This document shows, one piece after another, positions 1 to 13,440 of a stretch of DNA of 64,000 nucleotides. The position numbers and the translations under genes are program-made. Source of the DNA: Isoetes taiwanensis (taxonomy: Eukaryota > Streptophyta > Lycopodiopsida > Isoetales > Isoetaceae); the NCBI GenBank assembly GCA_021234155.1, contig JAJEKV010000077.1:3002472-3066471 (forward strand). The letters are read 5' to 3'. Under the pieces are notes generated by a model that did no database searches, was not told the origin of the DNA, and worked only from the letters and a program-made list of their open reading frames with translations. Within the stretch, counting starts at the first letter, position 1. Each line of letters opens with the position of its first letter.

Positions 1-672
1 TCGGTAGCCAACTACGTTCAGTTTACGTATTGTGTGCTCAAAGAGAGAAAGGCGTCCATTGCTTGCATTTCTTACCGGCTGGGGAGATGATGGCTCTCCA
101 GCCAGAAAATACTGCAGCTCAGGATCAGGCTAGAAGCCAGCCATGGCTAAAGCATAACTCATCTCACCCATGATATGTATATACAACTCGAACATCTATG
201 GCGCAACCTCCTCCAGAAACTGGTTTTGAAAGGACAGAAGCTTTTGTCCAAGCTACTTCCAATGATCTAAATAGGTAAGAAACTTGGTACAAGTTCAACG
301 CACCCAATATCCTGGCGTTGTGGGGATTGCATGACGGCGAAAAATAGTGCAGATAATACTCTTTTTCATATGGCCCCAGCTTCCAACCTGGTCGATGCCA
401 GCTTGCACCTGTGTTGAGGAAAGGGTGTGAGTCTAAGTCAAAGAACAGATACAGCTAACTTACTGTGCGAGAGGTTTTAAACTTAGAGCTCCATATTTTG
501 CGTTCAGGCTGCCTCTTTCTACGGCATGTAATTTCTTCCAGAGCCTCTTTCCATCACTTTGTCTCTTGGTCATCCATGCCTAGTGCGTGCGCAGAACCCC
601 AGAGTGTTGCGTTTCTGGATTAGATTAGGGCCGAAATGTACCTTTCTTAGGTCGTTGCACTTGCGCCTTTTG
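1..672. other. Intergenic, no gene seen
   Basis: AT-rich sequence with no reading frame that shows recognisable protein motifs, no RNA gene and no clear repeat border. I see nothing to annotate here. Confidence 0.5.
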
Positions 673-1345
673 ATCAAGGCCCAGGTCTAACGCCTTTTCC
701 ACGGAATATTGGAAAGCGCTGGATGTCTTGCCAGGTTGGTGCTTTGAAATCCTCACATTTCAGGCGGAATGTGAACTTGACAGTGAAAATAGGTAGTATC
801 TTCCGCCAGAAATGGTTTCCATGCGCTTCCTGGAAATAAGCTTTTAGAAAATACCGCTTACAAATGAGTTTTTCACAATTGTAGGGCATTGTAGTTTCTC
901 TATCTGCTTCTATGTAACAGCGTGTTATGCTGTTTACTTTAGCCAAGTTTTCCTTTTTTGCTGAATTAACGTACCCTTTACTGTTTTCTTTTTGTTTCTT
1001 TTTGTTTCTTTTTGATCCCAAGGCCCAGATCGTTTTCACGAATGTATGGCAGAAAAATGATGCCTGCCAAAATCTTTTTGAAAAAGGAAATGCCATTTCT
1101 AGGCGGAATGGCTTAAGAACGACAGTGTGAAAATAGTCATATATTTACTCAAAAATAGTTGTGTCTTTTAAGAAGCCTAAGCTTTTGAAATGCGCCACTG
1201 ATAGATTTTTTTCACTACAATTATCAGCCATTTTGATTTCTCTATCTGCTTTTAACGAATTATTGCTAACAGCGTGCTGTAATGACTTTTCATTTACTCT
1301 AATGAGGACAACACCTGACAATTAACAGCCCCTTTGTTTCTTTTT
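673..1345. repeat. Diverged tandem duplication, about 335-bp unit
   Basis: Two head-to-tail units start at about 673 and 1012. Both open with GATC(CC)AAGGCCCAG. Both then carry a 'ctTGCCA' block, the string AGGCGGAATG, 'gacagtg(tg)aaaatag', a shared 'tttctctatctgctt' block and 'aacagcgtg(t/c)t'. A partial third unit may start at about 1344. The copies differ by many substitutions, so the duplication is old. The CTTTTTGTTT-type pyrimidine runs at unit ends (about 980-1013 and 1333-1347) may have helped the duplication. Open frames here are incidental. Confidence 0.55.
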
Positions 1346-4300
1346 GTCCAAGAGAATTTTGGCACTAAATGCGCCAGATTACGCTGGCTCTTTTTTGCGC
1401 AAAGCTTTAACTTGTGCATGGGAAATCATTTATTCCAGATTTTTGGAGGAAAGAAATCCTTTGATGTTGATAGAGCATTGAGCCAACATCTATGGAAGGA
1501 ACGTTTATGCGATTTCTTTGACACATTGGCAAAGGTCCACAATGTTGCTGTATTTATTTTTGGGGTGCTCTGTCCCTCATGAGACATATTTTGTAACCAA
1601 TGATTTCAGTATCTCATCTAAAGATATTTGCTTAGCAGCATTTTCTAGAGTAATCCGTGGAGACCCAGATGCATGCGGAGAATGGGTATATTGTTGATCA
1701 TAGTGCATCCATCCGCGCGTCGACGCGATATTCTACTGTTTGCACCAGCCGTAAACTTTTAGAGTAAATCGTGTAATTCCTTTCCATGCACTGCATCTTA
1801 TATTTCTTATGCCCCGATTTCACATCTTTTGCGCCTGCGTATTGGCGGTAAAAACTAATATATTTCTACATGGTAAACTTAGTTAAACATTTTTCCTTAT
1901 ATACGTTCAATTGTTCATGTGATTAAGAGACTTCATAATATTTTGTAGATAGAGTAAGCTCTAAGATGGTCGTTGGTTATAGAATCTCTAACCGTGAACA
2001 TGACACAACGGCATCTGCAAATGCTTATTTTACATCCCTCGCATCAATACTTTAAAATCCCTGCCCCGGCTCTTACGGTAGGCGGATTGCATATGGACTC
2101 TCTTGAGAATCTATGCGAAGATGTATTTGCCTTTATCCAACGGGCCGATCTGCTCAACTTCGCGCAGGTAAAGAATACCCACATAGATTTGGTCGCCGGT
2201 CATCTCAAACCCCTCTAATAATAGATGTTTTGGGGTGATTTTGCATTCGATATGGGTTTCAGAGGTATTGACTTACACAGGCAAGAACAAAGCTGGAACT
2301 TTTGTGGCTGCCTCAAAATTGAAAGCACAAAAAGGGCACTATATATTATTTAAGGACCTACTAAGATTTGATACGCTGATTTATCCGTAGATGCACTTTT
2401 GGCATACAAGATTATGTATTTGTTGAAGTGAAAATACAAATTTCAAAGATGAACTGCAAACAGATCAGGAATGGGAATTATTTTACATTTGAGAAATAAA
2501 TTTCAAAGTTGACAAGATGATATGTTTAACAGGTTATGGCTTGCCTGGAAACATATACGTCCTTTTGCTTTGTACGCAGGAAAATGAAACTCAGTCTATG
2601 ACATATAGAAGAAAAATAGAGACTGGAGAACTGCTCTGTGAGCACCATTGCCAGGGTGGAGTTCAATATTAGGATGATACATCTGGATGAACTTGTATTA
2701 ATGGCTCTTCTCTTTCCACTACACCCATTCCATGGTTGCCCGATGTTGTGGGCTTCCAGGCAAAGATTGTTCCATCCAGCACCTCAGCGCTTCTTAGAAT
2801 GCATACTCGCGGATATATGCTTGCTTTTACCACTTACGACCTTAGGCAAGTCATCGCATGTGGCCTCAAAAATGTCAAACACGAGGTCCTGGATGCCATT
2901 ACACACGCGACCAGGTAGTGGTATTTCCTTATGATGCGTTTTGAATTTTTTATTTTGATTTAATCTCTTGGAATGCAGGTTGGCTGGTTTTGATTTCTTT
3001 TACTTGCAGTTTGCTGGATATGAAATCTTGGCATTCTTCCACTAGTAGAGGCCGTAGCCGATGGTTTCTGCGGCGTAAACCAAGGAATCCATTAAAGCCG
3101 AAGTACTGGTATACGAGATTTGGGCCATGGCATCTCTTAAAATTTGGGTCCTATGATTACTTGTGGTGTCAAATTAAAGACTTCATTGGATGCCTTACAT
3201 GGAACCATACCACCGGTAATTCATCAATTATTATATTCGTATTGGAATGGGGACCCGATAATCCTCTTGGTCATTGGGATATGGTTCCTTTTTGAAAATA
3301 TTCGCAAGCTGCGGCGGTGCATAGCAATATAACCTGTCACAGTTGACTATGGCTGCTATCAGTATTAACCTGTTTTCCGTTTCTAAAAGTAGGAGTTGAA
3401 GTCATATGTGGCTTGGAATCCTAGGAGAATCTTTTCGCTTGGAATTCTGAAATAAATGGCCGACAGAATCTAGTTACGCTAGTAGGACTTGAGGGACATT
3501 TGCAAAACCGAGAAAAGCCACTACATGCAAGGCCTGCACACACAAATTTGAGAGGAAATTATGATAGCAAGGTTGCCTTGAGAAGTGTTGAGCAGCATAG
3601 AATGATGATGCGAGAAATAAGTCCCAAAAATGGAATGGATTTGAAGCAAAACAAACTCTATAAGTACATACATGAGTTTTGCTTCCTGAATCGTGGCTCT
3701 GCAAGTTCACTTAGGCTTTGCAATGAGGAATGCACATATAAGCACCATGCGGGGACTTCTAATGAATTTACTAAGGGTAGTGCTATTGATCTTTTGATTT
3801 GTTTTGAGTCAAAGTGCTGTCTGAATCTTTGAATTGTTTTAGTCAGGGAAGGGTCGAATGCGAGTGAGGAGAAGGAAAATTTTTATCTAGTTCACCATCT
3901 CATATTTGGTTTCCGGAAGGTGCATTGGGAGAGGTTGATAATAGAGCAGATTAAAAGGGATAAGTTGGGCGGGCAAAAGGAACAAATCAGGAAGCCCTAA
4001 TCACACTAAGAGAATCCTGAGACGAAATTACTCAGATTGCAGTATTACACATTGTACTGGGGCAATATGGAGAATGTTAACAGGAAGACGCGGTCTACGA
4101 TGTACAAAAGATCTCCAAATACGTTTAAACAGTCACGTTAGATCTTAATCTATGTTATTGTAAGTTGTTAACTTGCCGATACACTTGCGGGCAAACAAAA
4201 GAGAATTTCATTAAGAAATAAATATTTTGCACAAAACTGGCTGGATTATACAGAATAATTTAACAATAGTTGCTTGAATGTGCATTTATTACGATATTCT

Positions 4301-4589
4301 TACACATGTACTGTACCTTCAAAAGGATTTAGTGTAGAATTGCTTGCTCACGTTTGGTTTGCTTAGCCACCTTAATTAAATCAAAGAAGTGTATTTCAAA
4401 GGTTTTTGTACTCCATGAGGTCCTTCCTTCTTATGGTTCGGCTGCAGATTCTAAGGTTTAGGGAATATAGGACTTTTCGGTGCTATTCCTTTCTATAGGT
4501 TGAGGGTATATGCAGGAATACCTTTTCTTTTTCTTTTTCTTTTTCCTTTGCTTTACTTCTGCACAAGCCTTGGCAGCAGAGTCAGGTTG
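1346..4589. other. Intergenic or possible decayed exons
   Basis: No protein family is recognisable. Short + strand frames at about 2000-2215 and 2736-2918 look somewhat codon-like. The first passes a CGCAG|GTAAAG donor-like site, and a TACGCAG acceptor-like site lies at about 2580. I could not join them into a convincing product. Treat as non-coding unless transcripts say otherwise. Confidence 0.3.
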
Positions 4590-4955
4590 ATGCATTCTGA
4601 GGTATCACGTTGCAGCCAGGTAAAAGATTTTGCGGTGGATGTTCCACTTGATCATTTGGTTTCATCTACGGTGGGGTATGATTCCATGGGAATTCCAAAT
4701 CCAGTTATGGGTGCCAAGGAAGAAAACTTCATCGATATAGATTTGGATTTCTTCATTGAATTATTTAGTTACAGGTTGGCCTTGGGTATGTGGGAGGAGG
4801 CTCTATGGGTGGATGTTCGTGTGATGCACAGAAGGAGCCAAATGGAACTCCTGCCTCTACCCACTGCAAGAAATGCTGAGAGCGGGGGCTCTTCCCCAGC
4901 AGCCTTTTCAGGCAAAGCTTTGAAATTCAGGTTTGTAAGAAAACTTGAAGCTTGA
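4590..4955 (+). CDS. Hypothetical ORF, 121 codons, unsupported function
   Basis: The first ATG of the longest open frame in the left 11 kb is at 4590; the frame is open upstream to 4500 through a CTTTTT-rich tract that only mimics a signal peptide. The product is acidic in the middle (a run like DIDLDFFIELF) and basic at the end. No domain is recognised. GCAG|GTAAA and TTCAG|GTTTG donor-like strings inside suggest it could be an exon of a larger gene, but no partner exon was found. Random open frames of this length are expected in 64 kb, so confidence is low. Confidence 0.15.
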   Translation: MHSEVSRCSQVKDFAVDVPLDHLVSSTVGYDSMGIPNPVMGAKEENFIDIDLDFFIELFSYRLALGMWEEALWVDVRVMHRRSQMELLPLPTARNAESGGSSPAAFSGKALKFRFVRKLEA

Positions 4956-7900
4956 TAGCCCTGCTTGGCCTGTCCACTTATATTCGCCACAACAGCCACC
5001 ACAGGTATTCTAGCAAGAAGAGAAGAAGGATTTTGCCAAAGAGACCAGAATGCAATACAATGGGGAGGCCTCCTTCAATAGAGGAGAGGGATAACTGGGC
5101 GATCTGCTGGATGATTAGCGTACACTTATGTGACATGGGGTTTGTGTTCTACCATTGTCCACCAAGGTGAACAAGATTCAATGCTAACCCATTTACCGGT
5201 CAGATCGAACCAAGATGGGCACAAATAATTTACTAGATATTTTCAGGCATGACCGGTAAGTACATTTTTTCCTAAACTTTAGCATTGACCGGCATCTTCC
5301 TAAACGCTACTAAATTTATGCTTCACACTTGCTTCTTACAAACAAAAATTGGATTTATTTTTTCCTTCCCCGTTTCCAAAATCCTCCTAGAGATTTAAAA
5401 TGCAGGAAAAGGTCCTTCCAGGTTTTTATGATGAAGGCATTTAAGCAACTCAGGCTGTATATTCAAGAGTGTTGAAATTGTATATCTATGATGATGAATC
5501 AGTTCACCCCTCTTTAGAGCCCCAGCATTAGCACAGCCATCTAGAAAGGCAAGCTGATGTAACTTGCTAGAATGTATTTGTCCTACCCTCTTCCTAGATT
5601 TCCCATAATATGGAAATTCTTTCTACGACACAGATATAGAAGATAGTCTTATACTGGAATTAGCCTATCCCTAGTTGCGTTGTAAAAGCCGGTAATTTCG
5701 CCTGGCCGTTTCTTTTTATTTATTCCAGTTTGGATTACGTTGCTACTTGCGTGACGGTAGGGAAATAATAAGCCCGCGTTGTTTTGAATGTATTTGCTTT
5801 TCCATCGCGCGCCATCGACATTAGTGGCAATCAAAGTGCCAGAGAATTTTAAGTGTTTTTGACCGGAATTCATTTTTGCATGGTCCATCTATTCATTTTG
5901 GCACAGACACAGGATTGCACTGTGGCTTTCTGCTACTAAAACACTCCCAGAGATTCCTGGAAACCTTATTTTTGGCATCCCATAATCTGGCCTGATCCCT
6001 GTGAATCTAGAGCAATATACAACAATAAACAGACAAGCCTTGTTGATTTACTGCTGGTTTTGGGCTTCCCCGCCAAAGAGAAACAACACTTGACCTTTTT
6101 GTGCCTGGGTGATTTATTGAAATGCCTTTATTGTGTATAGTATATATACTTAATCCTGTGTATCCCAATAGAATCACTTATTTGTTTTCGTTTTGCATAA
6201 TATGTTAATGTACAGGGTTTGAGCTCCTAAGCTTGAGGCTGGCTATTTATTCCAGAAACATCCTTTCAAAGGTAAACTTTGATATGGATTTGTTTCTTGC
6301 AAATGACTGACTGTAGGGATAGTAATTTTCCACAGCACACTCACAGGAAGCTTAACTAAGGGCTGTAACCCCAGCTGGTTACTGTCAACTAGTAATTTAC
6401 AGGAAGTAAACTAACAATCAAATTTAACTTCCTCATCTGATTTGTTAGAGTAATGTGGTTTTGAGAACACTGGTAAGATCATTCATATGGGTGTACATGA
6501 CCATAGAGGCGCCACAATTTTCTGCCGAAGACTTCATGGGCACAGCTTTCCTTCGAAGGAAATACTTAAGCTTCGCGCTACATGAAGGGTAAACAAAGGG
6601 AAACAATGATGCTAGAATTAAACACTTGGGGTTTGTTTTGCGTCCTACCAGCCGGGCGCCTTGCAGGAGATTTCCTCAATGAACATGGATTGTTCGGGTG
6701 GTATCCCTGGACCTCCAAGTCATGATCACAAGATCCACTTTTGGGCACCCCTGCAGAATTGACACACGAGATGATGATCTATAGAGGCCCCTGCAGGCCA
6801 GTCAAGCTCACTTTTGGCTTCCCTGTATGGCACTAAACACCATATAGCAAGCTGTCACAATGCAAAAAGGCAGAGGTGACTCCTAAGAGCTTATCCCACA
6901 ACTGTAGGTACCCACCCGAACTAAAGGGGTTGCACACCCGGCTCTACTGCAGAGAACAGTCCACGCTTCCCAGAGGTTGCAGGGCACTGGAGTGAGTCAC
7001 TTGGGTAAGGCCAAGCTTCATAGATCTACCCCATCTTTCCACTTCATCCGAAAAGCACGGTGCTGCCTATATGCAGCTTTGTTGTTTCTGTGGAGGGTAG
7101 TGCTCTGAGCATATCCATAGATGTCGCGAGGATAAGGTTAGGAACCCACAAAACTGCTTTAATATTGGCATGCCAAGAGTTGATGTAATAGTTTAGACAA
7201 TCCCTGCAAAACATCTGCTCTTCAACTGATTGTCTTTTCTTGTATATGCAGCAAAAATTTGGAATAATTCAATTTCCTTTTGATTGCTTGCTTTATGTTC
7301 AGTGCTGGTCACTGAGGACTTTAAACATTATCTCCTGGAATCCATCATGATCCACGTGATACAATTCAGGATGAGGAAATCTTAAAGCGTTCTGTTCTTA
7401 TGAAATAGATCCTTCACAACCTGCGCGTACCATTGTATATTGCCTTATAGTCGAAACGCAATCGCTGATCCAGTATATGGTTCTACTATATGTCAGAATG
7501 GAATGGAATATGATAAAACTAACATTCATATACTACGGTAAGATGCATCTTTTGGCGTAGAAATTTGTACGTACTTGTAGAGGCATTTGCTGGCAGCGTT
7601 ATTTTTTAGCTGTAAATCTGATGGTTTTCGCGCTTCACTCTGCTTAACGGGGTTTTATGTACCCAACACATGCACAGCAATAACTTTTGTAGGGCTTTGG
7701 ACACCTGGGTACATACCGGAGTACCAGCAGATATACAAGAGCTCTCACCGATCTGTTCCTGCTTCCAAAAGAGTCCATGGAAGAACATAATTAGGTAGAT
7801 CAGCGGGATGCCAGTGACACACATATAATTGCTGCAGGCATGCTGTGTAACTATATGCCTTTTCTAAATAAATTTTGTATAAGTTTTGCATTTTTAGGAA

Positions 7901-10539
7901 TTCATGATGCGCTATCTATTGTTAGGATACCATTGTTGTGGTACCCAACTAAATGCTATCTTTTTTTTGTTGTGTGAATAGAGGTAGCGGTGTGATATGG
8001 CATTCAATAGATGCATTTGAAGATTTTCATGATCTCCTGTAAACGCCGGAAACACCATACATGATCAAATTCAAGGACTTCAAACAAGGCTTTGTAAAGG
8101 CTAGATACATATACATATACAACCACATGGGACTTAAGTGGATGGAAGGTGTTCAATTATTTTGGACTATGAGGTAACTTATGGTCTATTTCCTGTGAGG
8201 ACCGTCTTTATGAGATCATAACACCTGTTTTGCTAACTTCTTGTTGATTATGGCTGGCTAGGGCCTGTCGCTGGACTGATATAATGTATGTGATGAGTAA
8301 TATGACCGTGTCTGGCGTTTGCGCTACGTGACAAAGCAGCTAGAACAAGTTTCGTATTTAAGCCCTTACGGTAGGTGGCAATTCTGCAAGTGCAGGTCCT
8401 GCAATATTCAGCCCAGCTAAAACTGCCCAGTAGCTCATTTAAATACTGATCCTCCCAAGCACAAAAAGCACTACATGTGCTTGACTTCCCCACATTGGGT
8501 ATTTGTGAATAAGTTTTAGGATCTTCTGCTCCAGGGCGTGCAGGGTCATATAAACTCAAAACTCATAATGCTAGTTGATGCCTTTTGCTTATTTTTCCCT
8601 CTTTCAAATGCCTTAACTTTGAGGATTGAGGATGGTATGTTGAGATGTTTGCAGACCCACATTATATGTAGGCATAAAATAGACAGGTGAAAACTAGTTT
8701 GTGTCCACATCCAGATCAGATTAGAACATTTTTACATGTATAGACTATACTGAATCACGATTGTTGCATAATTTGCTGCATTCAAGATTTTTTTAGCAGG
8801 TAGGTTATAGTAGACTTGAAAGATTTTACACCATACTTGCACACATCATAACATAGCAGACACAAGGTCACGTTAAAGTATAATATATACCTTATATACT
8901 TTAGGCTGGGCACTTATGCCCATTTTACACATCTTATAAGTACTGAGCATATTTTTACATCACTTTCCTTTGTTTCTTTATATACCTTCCTAGATATGAA
9001 CAATAGCCAGTTTTGCCACCATTGTAGTTGAGACATGTGCATTTAGATAAATCGTCGCATGAAAAATGGGAGAGAGGCAAGGACAAGTTTTTGTGCATTT
9101 TCTGTCTGTGAGGAATATCCAGCGTGGAATTGTGGCCGGCGCTTATTACGGAATTGCGAGGAATTGTGAACACTGTTTCTTCACCTCCTTTACAGTGGAA
9201 TTATATGAACCCGTGGGTGTTTCTAATGCACTTTCAAAGAGTTGTGGAATCTAAGGTAAATGATTAAAACTCTATATGCAAAGGGCGGCTTGACAAAGCG
9301 GGGAGGTTCTTGGGTTTGATATAATCCGCGCCATCTGCAGATTTGTTGTGATTTTGGTGGCGTGGTACGAGATCTAATCCATCCATTCTACCATTTAGGG
9401 CTAGCAAATGTATTTATCTTACTTTAGTTCGGGGATGGGGCTACTCTCTGTGTATAGTGTATATATCTAATGAACCTGACTTATTGGCGAGGGGATTTGC
9501 TTTTGCTATAAGATAAGCAATTTCATGTTTTCTCTTTAATTTCAAGTTTGGCCATTCAAATTACTTGTTCATGGTTTTAAATTTTTTGTTCTTCACATAT
9601 CCCTATTTGTTTCAAATATTTTTTCCTTTCTTACTTTCTTATTTAATAACATTCAACAAATGGCAGTTCAATACAAAAAATTGGACATTGTGTAAAAGTT
9701 CTTTTTGAGTTATCGTTTTCTTGATATTAAGATTGTAAAGCAGGGGGTAGAGATCACCCACTGCAACTTCTAACTCCCACCTTTCAAAGAAAGAGTATTG
9801 AAACACATTCTTTACTACATTTTTTCTCTATTTTTTTTTTTTTTTTGGTATGCGCTCCTTACAACTCACAACACAGAATACTTTAATACAAGTGCAGCCA
9901 CCTTCAAATCATTTGTTTAACATACCATATATATTTATTAATTAGCTATTTTGAAGTTCTAGGCTGCCATAAAAGTAGTCTAGAAGGTAGTTTTGTAAAT
10001 TCCACCTATACCAGTAACCAAATTATTGCTTTTGGAGCTATGTCTGGGATGTCATACCTTTACTCTATGGATTTACTAGCCGGTATTTATATAAGCTTCA
10101 ATCTTGCTCCATGTATATACCATGATAAATTCCAGTTACTTACATGCATGTATTGAAGTCTCTCACATGCCAGTTTTACTAAGTAGGAAGTACAACAACA
10201 TTTACAATGATAGAGATTTGATTAAATCAATGCTTGAAATGGAAGTAATACGTTTTAGCCACATATATTGAGAATCACTGCATTACAATAAAACTTTCAA
10301 AATGTACTTGATGACAGATCTAATATAACGTTGAAATGAGAGATTCTAATTAGATTTCGTGCGGTACATTATCAAGAACCATTGGTTTCCCTTTCAAGTC
10401 CAGATAACTCCAACAGGCAAATAACTTATACGCAAATTTGCATCACCCATTGCACATAACATGGGACACAGCAGGCCATACCCATAGCAGAATATAAACT
10501 TTACCTGGGTATACCATCCTTCACTTACTGTATTCAAAA
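4956..10539. other. Long gene-free stretch
   Basis: About 5.6 kb of AT-rich sequence. No frame shows recognisable motifs and no LTR, TIR or RNA gene was found. The part at about 6640-7080 is more GC-rich and looks like an old inserted fragment, but I could not assign it. A 16-bp poly-T run lies at about 9831-9846. Confidence 0.4.
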
Positions 10540-11030
10540 AATCTGCGGCGTAATTTAATTTCTCTGCGCTTTTAGCATCTTTATCTTGGCTGCTTCATCT
10601 AATTCTTCTTCTTTACGTAGGCAAATTGGTACGCTGGGCCACGCTACCTCTATGCGTTCCTCTTAAGCAATAGGTGCTCCGAGCAACACAAGAGTATTTG
10701 CGGCTAATAGCTATAAAGTTTTTCAATCTTTGATATCATCCATAAAAACGATGCGCTAAATCTCCTTATCGAGGGGCGATCGGCCGGAAGATTAAATGTG
10801 ATTCACGTTTTTTAACATATAGTTCCAGCCGGGGCATACTCGCCTTCTAACGGAAATGCTGGAGATCATTTTGCTTTTTATCGCTAACTTTTTGCTTCAG
10901 TATTTTTCCGCTTCATTTTGCCAATATTTATTTACTTGCGCGCCTAGATCCTCCACCGCTTCCATGATCGCGCATCTTTTTTCGAGGACTTGCAGTCCAC
11001 GCCACGCTGAATTCACGCACCACTAATATT
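10540..11030 (-). pseudogene. Coding-like remnant on the minus strand, family unknown
   Basis: Reading the minus strand leftwards from about 11,000 gives protein-like stretches broken by stops: EDLGAQVNKYW, then NTLVLLGAPIA, then a charged run KEEELDEAAKIKMLKAQRN ending at a stop near 10,555. The last part looks like an amphipathic helix. The frames are interrupted, so this would be a relic, possibly of a mobile element next to the LINE that follows. No family could be named. Confidence 0.2.
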
Positions 11031-11439
11031 ATTTTTCGTTTTCTCATTAATTATTTGAACTACTCGCGGAGTTTTGCAGCTGCTGTTTTACATAACGAAT
11101 TACCTGCCTTTAATCTTTAGCACCTCTTTCATCCCTTTCCTACTTGATGCTTGGAATCGACTCCACTCTCACAGACCATCAATGAAATTTTCATTCAATA
11201 AGGAAGCAAATCCTCTCTTTAGCCATATTGATCCTTAGCTTTTGATTTCAAATATAGGATATTTATAGAGCAATAAAATTATCTAACCCAGTTCAAAAGC
11301 ACTTTTCTATGCCCCTAAGAGCTTAGCTATATTCCATATGATTGAATCCCACTAGCCCTTTTACTTTAACCATTAAACTCTTAAGCATTTAGATGCATTG
11401 GACGTAATTCTTAACTAAATTTGAATGTGAATGCACGGG

Positions 11440-12063
11440 ACCACTCCTCACGGCACTTAGAGACTAGGCCCTTCCTGCTTGGCAATAATAGCTGCGGTGG
11501 GTGTGGCCATTTCTGGAAAAAGAATCTCAATATCGCGGCCGGTATTATGGTGATGACTTAACTGAAGGATGGGCGGGGATTCTCTGTTTTACGGATGGAG
11601 GGCTTTAGATTAGCCATTATCGGCATTTATTAAACTTATAATAGCCCGAGTAGAGGTCATCTGGAACAGATCATAAACGGTTTAGAATAACGCTTGAGGG
11701 TTGATGATATCGCCAATGGGAGGACTTCAACACGGTCACTCCACGGTTTCGCGTCAGATTTCGGGCCTCTCTCACCAGATGATCTACAACTTCGTGGTCT
11801 AACCCGATTTTCTCTTAACAATCTTACTTTAGCCCGAGAACCTCTGATGTAGGTTTGCATTTGTGGGTGATGATGAGTTAATCGGGGTCCTATTTGCCTT
11901 CGCCAGCGGATTTTACCTCAATGAAAATCACCCAGATTTAAGCGAAGAGTTGTCGAAGGTTATGTTTCTACGTCCTTCTGACTTATTATCATTGAAGGTA
12001 AATGGCGAATTACGCAGCCAAGAGAAATTCTTTATTTCAAAATTAAATTCCCGACGAAAATGA
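11440..12063 (+). pseudogene. LINE endonuclease remnant
   Basis: Broken frames show AAVGVAISGKRISI, which matches the start of plant LINE endonucleases (GVAIFV..NI.I). They then show a stretch like GPLSPDDLQLRGLT and a W/F-rich segment comparable to the 'D..G..FTW' area near the end of the domain. An open stretch at 11,863-12,063 continues the region. The catalytic GDFN motif is not intact. Assignment rests on order and weak similarity upstream of the clearer RT domain. Confidence 0.35.
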
Positions 12064-12839
12064 AATCCTTTCCGGATGTTTGGGATGTTATTATTAAGGT
12101 GATGAATTCTCTTTGGCTAAACCCTATGCGGCTATACAGGTTTGGATGTCTGAGGTAGTGTAACCTTGCAAATCTCATCAAAAACAAGCTCAAAATCTGG
12201 AAAGATTCACATTGCTAAAGCTTGACCTTGAATAATCTTAGAAGTCTTCTTTAAATGCAATTTAGAATGGAGTATACCGAGAATTAGTCTTGGGGCCAGG
12301 CGGGTAGGATGGCTGCGGTTGGAGCTAAGAGTAAAAAGATAACCGGAAAGCTAAAAGAGATGAAAGGGCACACTCCAAATGCTTGCTTCTTTGTTGACTA
12401 AAAGCTAGTAGGAGTCAAAAGAAATAAGATTGAAGAGGTCTTGGTGAAGTAGTATTTCACCCAAAATTATAAAATGGAGGATGATAATGTCGAAGATTCT
12501 TTACCAACCACACACTAACTTTTTGTACATCTCATGGGTTTTGATCCGCGAGGGGGTGGCGGCCGGGGAGAATAAGAATTTTTCTAATCACTACTAAAGG
12601 AAATGCTGGAAGGGGATTACTTTCAAAGATCGGAACCTTGCGCTGGCTGGCCCGTTTCCATTTGGTGTTGGACGGCCAAAGTGGTTAATAATTACGCCAG
12701 AAGAATGAAGGTAAATCCGGGTTTAGATGGGTTTTCCATTCAAAAGCAACTTGCTACAGGATATCTTACAGGACCATACATTTTTACTGGGTATATTTGC
12801 TAATGAATTTTGCTTTTAAGGAAGATGATTGCAGGTAAA

Positions 12840-13440
12840 GGCGTGCCCACCACGGAAACTTCATCACTCTGATCCCAAAATTTACGAACCCATCCTCCTT
12901 TACCCCGGGGATTATGGGCCTGGCACAAATACCAAGCTTAATGTCATCCTCTGAGATTATCACCGAGGTGCTGCCATCCACTTTCCGAGGGCTGGCCCGA
13001 GATTTTTCTGCAAATAAATATACTCGGTGCGCGAAATACGGCTTGCCCGGGGGAAGGGAATATCTCGCGAGACAATGCGCTGCGCTGGTTGCTCATTTCC
13101 AGGAATGGGCAAAATTCCAAATCCAAGAGGATTGCTCTCTCCTCAAGCTTCGACATCACTAAAAGAGCATTGATCCCCAGGTCAGATTACATTTCCCTAA
13201 GGAATTTTGCTCTGCGGAAACTTTTAGTTTTTCATTTTGACTCCAGTAAACTGCTACCCGAGCAATTCTCAACGAAGCTTTCACCTCTTTACCAGAAGGT
13301 TTGTAATTACATGGGAATCACGGCCCTTCTTCCAGCAGAGAGTCAGCGAGGGGGAGTTGCCCCTAATCCCTTCACTCTTTGTGGCGTATATTTACAACTA
13401 AAGCGCCCTCCACGGCCGGTCTGCTGAAGGCCAAAAGGGG
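12840..13440 (+). pseudogene. LINE reverse transcriptase remnant
   Basis: Conserved LINE RT blocks can be read with frame changes: 'TLIPKFTNPSSFT' (compare ITLIPK...P...DYRPI), 'DNAL...ISRNGQNSKSKRIAL..SFDITKA' (compare the DNAL.. and K.D..KAFD blocks), a C..SS-like area, and 'SQRGGVAPNPF...VYLQL' (compare GLRQGDPLSP.LF). The YADD box is not intact. Downstream, 13,690-14,030 has a 'LP...LSKAEP..' stretch typical of the region after RT in plant L1 elements. Confidence 0.55.
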
